A stretch of DNA of 64,000 nt from Bacteroidales bacterium (GTDB lineage: Bacteria; Bacteroidota; Bacteroidia; Bacteroidales; ML635J-15): the NCBI GenBank assembly GCA_017617125.1, contig JAFZWY010000044.1, forward strand, positions 1-64,000. Reading direction: 5' to 3'. The notes under the pieces were generated by a model that saw only the letters and a list, made by a program, of their open reading frames with translations, did no database searches and was not told the origin of the DNA. Numbering within the stretch: position 1 is the first letter of the stretch; every line of letters begins with the position of its first letter. The position numbers and the translations under genes were made by a program. This document shows positions 60,819-64,000 of this stretch, piece after piece.

Positions 60819-61886
60819 ATGAAGATTTTAACAGTTGTCGGTGCCCGTCCGCAGTTTGTAAAAGCGGCAGTGATAAGCAGGGCAGTTGCCAAATGTGATG
60901 GAGTAGAGGAAGTTATTGTTCACACAGGACAGCACTACGATACGAATATGTCGGATATTTTCTTCGAGGAAATGGAAATCCGTCATCCCGACTATAATTT
61001 GAATATAAACGGTCTGTCGCATGGCGCAATGACGGGACAGATGCTCGAGAAAATAGAAAAGGTGATTATCGACGAGAAACCCGACTGGGTTCTTGTGTAC
61101 GGCGACACCGACTCGACTCTTGCTGGAGCTTTGGCGGCCTGCAAGTTGCATATAAGATTGGCTCACGTCGAGGCAGGCCTTCGTTCGTTCAATATGCAGA
61201 TGCCCGAGGAGATAAACCGTATTCTTACCGACAGGGTAAGCAACATTTTATTCTGTCCGACCGACAAGGCTGTTGAGAATCTGAGGAACGAAGGCTACGA
61301 AAACATCGATTGCGATGTGGTACGTTGTGGCGATGTAATGTACGATGCAGCAAAGTATTATCAGACAAAGGCAAAACGTCCGCAAGCCGATATTCCACAA
61401 AAGTATATATTGTGCACTGTGCATCGTGCAGAAAATACCGACAACGAGGCAAATCTGAAGGGAATATTCTCTGCTCTGGAGACAATTTCGGAAAAAATAC
61501 CAGTTGTCATTCCGATTCATCCGCGAACAAGGGCTATTCTGGCAAAAGCAAATTATGATTTTGCAGGAAGTCGCATTTGTTTTATCGACCCGGTAGGCTA
61601 TTTCGAGATGATTTGGCTCATCTTGCATTCGGAACTTATTATGACCGATAGTGGCGGTTTGCAGAAGGAAGCGTATTTCTTTGGCAAGAAATGTGTGACT
61701 ATGCGCGAACAGACCGAGTGGATAGAATTGGTCGACTGTGGTTGCAACGTGTTGGCTGGTGCAAATACAGAATTGATAATCAAGAGTGTTGACGAAATGC
61801 TTGCAAAAAATGTTGATTTCTCTTTGCCTTTGTATGGCGATGCTCATTCTGGCGAATTCATATTGAGCAAGCTGATGGGCAAGTAA
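60819..61886 (+). CDS. wecB: UDP-N-acetylglucosamine 2-epimerase
   Basis: Interconverts UDP-GlcNAc and UDP-ManNAc for surface polysaccharides. All 355 residues align with the hydrolysis-independent bacterial epimerase: VGARPQFVKAAVISRAV at the start, HTGQHYDTNMS, VYGDTDSTLAGALAACKLHIRLAHVEAGLRSF, CTVHRAENTDN, IPIHPRTRAIL and TDSGGLQKEAYFFGKKCVTMREQTEW. The catalytic acidic and His residues within these motifs are kept. Co-transcribed with the upstream glycosyltransferase. Its substrate could come from the GlmS pathway encoded at 12143. Confidence 0.96.
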   Translation: MKILTVVGARPQFVKAAVISRAVAKCDGVEEVIVHTGQHYDTNMSDIFFEEMEIRHPDYNLNINGLSHGAMTGQMLEKIEKVIIDEKPDWVLVYGDTDSTLAGALAACKLHIRLAHVEAGLRSFNMQMPEEINRILTDRVSNILFCPTDKAVENLRNEGYENIDCDVVRCGDVMYDAAKYYQTKAKRPQADIPQKYILCTVHRAENTDNEANLKGIFSALETISEKIPVVIPIHPRTRAILAKANYDFAGSRICFIDPVGYFEMIWLILHSELIMTDSGGLQKEAYFFGKKCVTMREQTEWIELVDCGCNVLAGANTELIIKSVDEMLAKNVDFSLPLYGDAHSGEFILSKLMGK

Positions 61887-61894
61887 TCAAAAGT

Positions 61895-62022
61895 TTCAAG
61901 TTTCTAAGTTTAACTTCGTTGAGGGCTTCGCCGTTCTATGGCTGACGCCGTTTCTGTTGAGACGCAAAATTTTGCGTCTGTACAAACGCCTGTTCGCCTG
62001 TCAGCCTGTCTGCCCGTCAGCC
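61895..62022. repeat. Palindromic repeat mosaic between wecB and the exonuclease gene
   Basis: TTTAACTTCGTTGAGGGCTT from 61909, mini-hairpins GGCTTCGCC and GGCTGACGCC each near GTTTC or GTTCT, GTTGAGACGCAAAATTTTGC with its 18-bp palindrome (within 61956-61985), then CGCCTGT, CGCCTGTCAGCC, TGTCTGCC and CGTCAGCC units. The order is the same as at 59401-59538. Confidence 0.8.
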
Positions 62023-62023
62023 T

Positions 62024-62518
62024 TTATAAAATCTTCATTGCTATTGCTGCGCAGGCTTCGGCGTCGGCGAGGGCATGGTGGTGGTTTTCGAGTATGTAGC
62101 CGCAGGCTTCCGATACGGTGTGAAGCTGATGGTTTGGCAACTTGTTCCCGAAAAATCTTCGTGCGGCACGGCAGGTACATCTGAACTCGTAGTCGGGGTA
62201 GGTCATGCAATAGGTTTGGAAAACCGCCTTCAGGCAGCCTTCGTCGAACGGACTGTTGTGAGCAACGAGTGTAAGCCCTTCGATTTTCGGTTCTATTTGT
62301 TTCCACACTTCGGGAAAAATTGGGGCGTTGTCGGTGTCGTTCTTGCCTAGTCCGTGTACTCGCTGGCAGAAATAAGTATAGTAGTTCGGTTCCGGCTTTA
62401 TGAGGCTGTAGAACGAATCGGCTATTTTGCCGTTGCGTACGACGACAAGTCCCACGCTGCAAACGCTGCTGCGTTCACCGTTGGCGGTTTCGAAGTCTAT
62501 GGCTGCAAAGTCCTGCAT
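62024..62518 (-). CDS. DnaQ-like 3'-5' exonuclease
   Basis: A 164-residue DEDDh exonuclease resembling the proofreading epsilon subunit of DNA polymerase III. ExoI FAAIDFETANG (Asp and Glu), ExoII VAHNSPFDEGCL, and ExoIII HHALADAEACA (His and Asp) are present. ERSSVCSVGLVVVRNGKI is the usual text after ExoI. It is a stand-alone nuclease, with no polymerase-binding extension visible. The open frame runs to 62596, but the TATCTTTG element at 62538 supports ATG 62518. Confidence 0.9.
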   Translation of the reverse strand: MQDFAAIDFETANGERSSVCSVGLVVVRNGKIADSFYSLIKPEPNYYTYFCQRVHGLGKNDTDNAPIFPEVWKQIEPKIEGLTLVAHNSPFDEGCLKAVFQTYCMTYPDYEFRCTCRAARRFFGNKLPNHQLHTVSEACGYILENHHHALADAEACAAIAMKIL

Positions 62519-62537
62519 CTCTTTGTATTTTTGTTCG

Positions 62538-62545
62538 CAAAGATA
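62538..62545 (-). promoter_or_regulatory. -7 element (TATCTTTG) for the exonuclease
   Basis: CAAAGATA on the plus strand, 19 bases before ATG 62518. Confidence 0.62.
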
Positions 62546-62616
62546 GGTTATATTTAAGACATAATGTGTCGCAGTAAAAAAATAAATTAGTTGCATTCTC
62601 CCTCAAAAAAAATGAT

Positions 62617-62624
62617 TAACTTTG
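62617..62624 (+). promoter_or_regulatory. -7 element (TAACTTTG) for the alpha-oxoamine synthase
   Basis: TAACTTTG 88 bases upstream of ATG 62713, with TTG at 62591-62593 (23 bases further up) as a possible -33 element. Confidence 0.55.
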
Positions 62625-62712
62625 TGCGATTTTTCGTGGTTGGCTTTGGGTTCTCCAATCGCGAAATTTCAAAGATTATTGTTATGAATATGAACCCGTT
62701 TTATATTTGTAT

Positions 62713-63975
62713 ATGAAAGACATATTTGAAAGAATTCATGAGTCTTCGGGCGGTCCGCTCGGACAGTACAGGGAAAAATTCGAAGGTTATTACACATTTC
62801 CAAAGTTGGAGGGCGAAATTGGTCCTCGCATGAGGTTTAACGGCAAGGAAGTATTGTGCTGGAGCTTGAATAACTATTTAGGTCTGGCAAATCATCCTGC
62901 AGTCCGCAAGGCTGATGCTGATGGCGCAGCAAAGTGGGGCTTGGCTTATCCTATGGGAAGCCGTATGCTTACTGGTCATACCGCATTGCACGAACAGTTG
63001 GAACGCGAGCTCGCTGATTTCGAAAAGAAGGAAGCTGCTTTCCAGATGAACTTCGGCTATCAGGGTATAGTTTCTGTTATCGACAGCCTTATGACTCGTC
63101 ACGATGTGATAGTTTTCGACGCTGAAGCTCACGCTTGTCTGCTCGACGGAAAACGTCTCCACATGGGCAAGTCGTTCTCGTTCAAGCACAACGATATCGA
63201 AAGCTGCGAAAAGAAGTTGCAGGTTGCTTGCAAGATTGCCGACGAACAGGGCGGTGGCGTTTTGGTAATTACCGAAGGTGTTTACGGTATGACCGGCGCT
63301 CTTGGTATTCTCGACCAGATTGTTGCCTTGAAGAAGAAATATAACTTCCGCATCCTTATCGACGATGCTCACGGATTTGGCGTTATGGGCGAACACGGAC
63401 GCGGAACTTCGGAACACTTCAACGTAATGGACGACATCGACATCTATATCGGTGCTTATGCAAAATCAATGGCTTGCATCGGCGGTTTCGTCGCATCGAA
63501 GAAGTATATCATCGATTTCTTGCGTTACAACATGCGTTCTCAGATTTACGCAAAGGCTCTTCCTATGCCAATAGTTGAAGGTTGCTTGAAGCGTCTCGAG
63601 ATCATCCGCAGCGCTGAGGGTGACGAACTCCGCAAGAAATTGTGGACTGTAACCCGTCGTTTGCAGGAAGGTTTCCGCAACCTTGGATTCACAATCGGTC
63701 CAGCAGAGGCTTGTGTAACTCCTATCCACATCCAGGGCGGAACAAACCAGGCAGCAAACATAGCATACGACTTGCGCGAAAACTACAAGATTTTCTGCTC
63801 AATCGTTACTTATCCTGTAATTCCAGTCGGAATGATTATCTTCCGTATTATCCCGACAGCTGCTCATAGCATCGAGGATGTTGACTATACGTTGAACGCA
63901 TTCAAGGAAATTAAGGAAAAGCTCGAGAGCGGCAAGTACGATGCTCCGGCTCCAATGCTGAATTTCACCAAGTAA
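62713..63975 (+). CDS. Alpha-oxoamine synthase (serine palmitoyltransferase/KBL family)
   Basis: PLP-dependent enzyme that condenses an amino acid with an acyl thioester. Visible motifs in 420 residues: WSLNNYLGLANHP, YPMGSRMLTGHTALHEQLERELADF, ITEGVYGMTGALG, DDAHGFGVMGEHGRGT (Asp and His around the PLP ring) and AYAKSMACIGGF (Lys that binds PLP). Candidates are serine palmitoyltransferase (sphingolipids, common in Bacteroidota), a cysteate acyltransferase for sulfonolipids, 2-amino-3-ketobutyrate ligase or BioF. Absence of biotin or threonine genes nearby leaves it open. An upstream in-frame TTG (62707) is not needed. Confidence 0.88.
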   Translation: MKDIFERIHESSGGPLGQYREKFEGYYTFPKLEGEIGPRMRFNGKEVLCWSLNNYLGLANHPAVRKADADGAAKWGLAYPMGSRMLTGHTALHEQLERELADFEKKEAAFQMNFGYQGIVSVIDSLMTRHDVIVFDAEAHACLLDGKRLHMGKSFSFKHNDIESCEKKLQVACKIADEQGGGVLVITEGVYGMTGALGILDQIVALKKKYNFRILIDDAHGFGVMGEHGRGTSEHFNVMDDIDIYIGAYAKSMACIGGFVASKKYIIDFLRYNMRSQIYAKALPMPIVEGCLKRLEIIRSAEGDELRKKLWTVTRRLQEGFRNLGFTIGPAEACVTPIHIQGGTNQAANIAYDLRENYKIFCSIVTYPVIPVGMIIFRIIPTAAHSIEDVDYTLNAFKEIKEKLESGKYDAPAPMLNFTK

Positions 63976-64000
63976 AATCCGTCATGGATTGTTTTTTGAA

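Noticed and set aside
1-64000. tRNA or rRNA genes
   Set aside because: No T-arm/acceptor patterns or rRNA-like segments were noticed on reading; a dedicated scan was not possible.

Overview
The window comes from a strictly anaerobic or fermentative member of the Bacteroidota, most likely order Bacteroidales. This rests on type IX secretion system (T9SS) genes (porX, porW) and two T9SS cargo proteins with C-terminal sorting tails, Bacteroidota-restricted families (DUF4270, DUF4292, HECLGH-type dipeptidyl peptidase III, short GT5 'glycogen synthase'), an [FeFe]-hydrogenase maturase (HydG), and more than twenty upstream matches to the Bacteroidota promoter -7 element TAnnTTTG. No rRNA, tRNA, CRISPR array or phage integrase was recognised.

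Layout. 1-3.7 kb: Hsp20 (cut by the window edge), HAD phosphatase, M49 peptidase. 3.7-16.1 kb: all on the minus strand, a repeat-built T9SS cargo protein and then a likely transcription unit read from 16.1 kb downward: GT5-like protein, DUF4270 lipoprotein, glmS, porW, an unknown secreted protein, porX. 16.3-22 kb: peptide transporter, an outer-membrane barrel/lipoprotein pair, and rplY-pth-psd. 22.3-28.4 kb: nucleotidyltransferase, TPR protein, DUF4292 lipoprotein and EnvC-like protein in one operon, then a double zinc-ribbon membrane protein. 28.5-39.5 kb: a second M49-type metallopeptidase, an AAA/DUF4143 ATPase, an LtaS-like sulfatase, mnmE, and a giant RND exporter divergent from an AraC regulator. 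39.5-50.3 kb: a B12/radical SAM protein and then a type I restriction-modification island (hsdM, fic, hsdS, zinc-ribbon gene, RAYT-like transposase, winged-helix gene, hsdR). 50.4-64 kb: an SDR/zinc-finger fusion, a ParE-type toxin-antitoxin pair, a TM1266-like regulator with hydG, a 1,507-residue T9SS adhesin, a glycosyltransferase/wecB pair, a DnaQ-like exonuclease and an alpha-oxoamine synthase.

The most unusual part is the restriction island. A fic gene between hsdM and hsdS is bracketed by 34-bp direct repeats that are themselves palindromic. A REP-associated tyrosine transposase (RAYT) gene between hsdS and hsdR carries in its coding sequence a symmetric array of three GTGGTG and three CACCAC hexamers around a GC-rich palindrome. 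Elsewhere the intergenic spaces hold several families of short palindromic repeats (GACGCAAAATTTTGCGTC modules, 67-73 bp ATTCCG...CGGAAT elements, CTTGT-loop hairpins, mini-hairpin tandems). These could be the repeats that a RAYT-type enzyme mobilises, but that link is inference.

How genes work together: PorX (regulator) and PorW (lipoprotein) serve the machine that would export the 1,024- and 1,507-residue proteins. glmS, the nucleotidyltransferase, wecB and the GT4 enzyme belong to amino-sugar and surface-glycan supply. EnvC-like, LtaS-like and psd products act on the envelope. HydG implies hydrogen metabolism, whose other genes lie outside the window.
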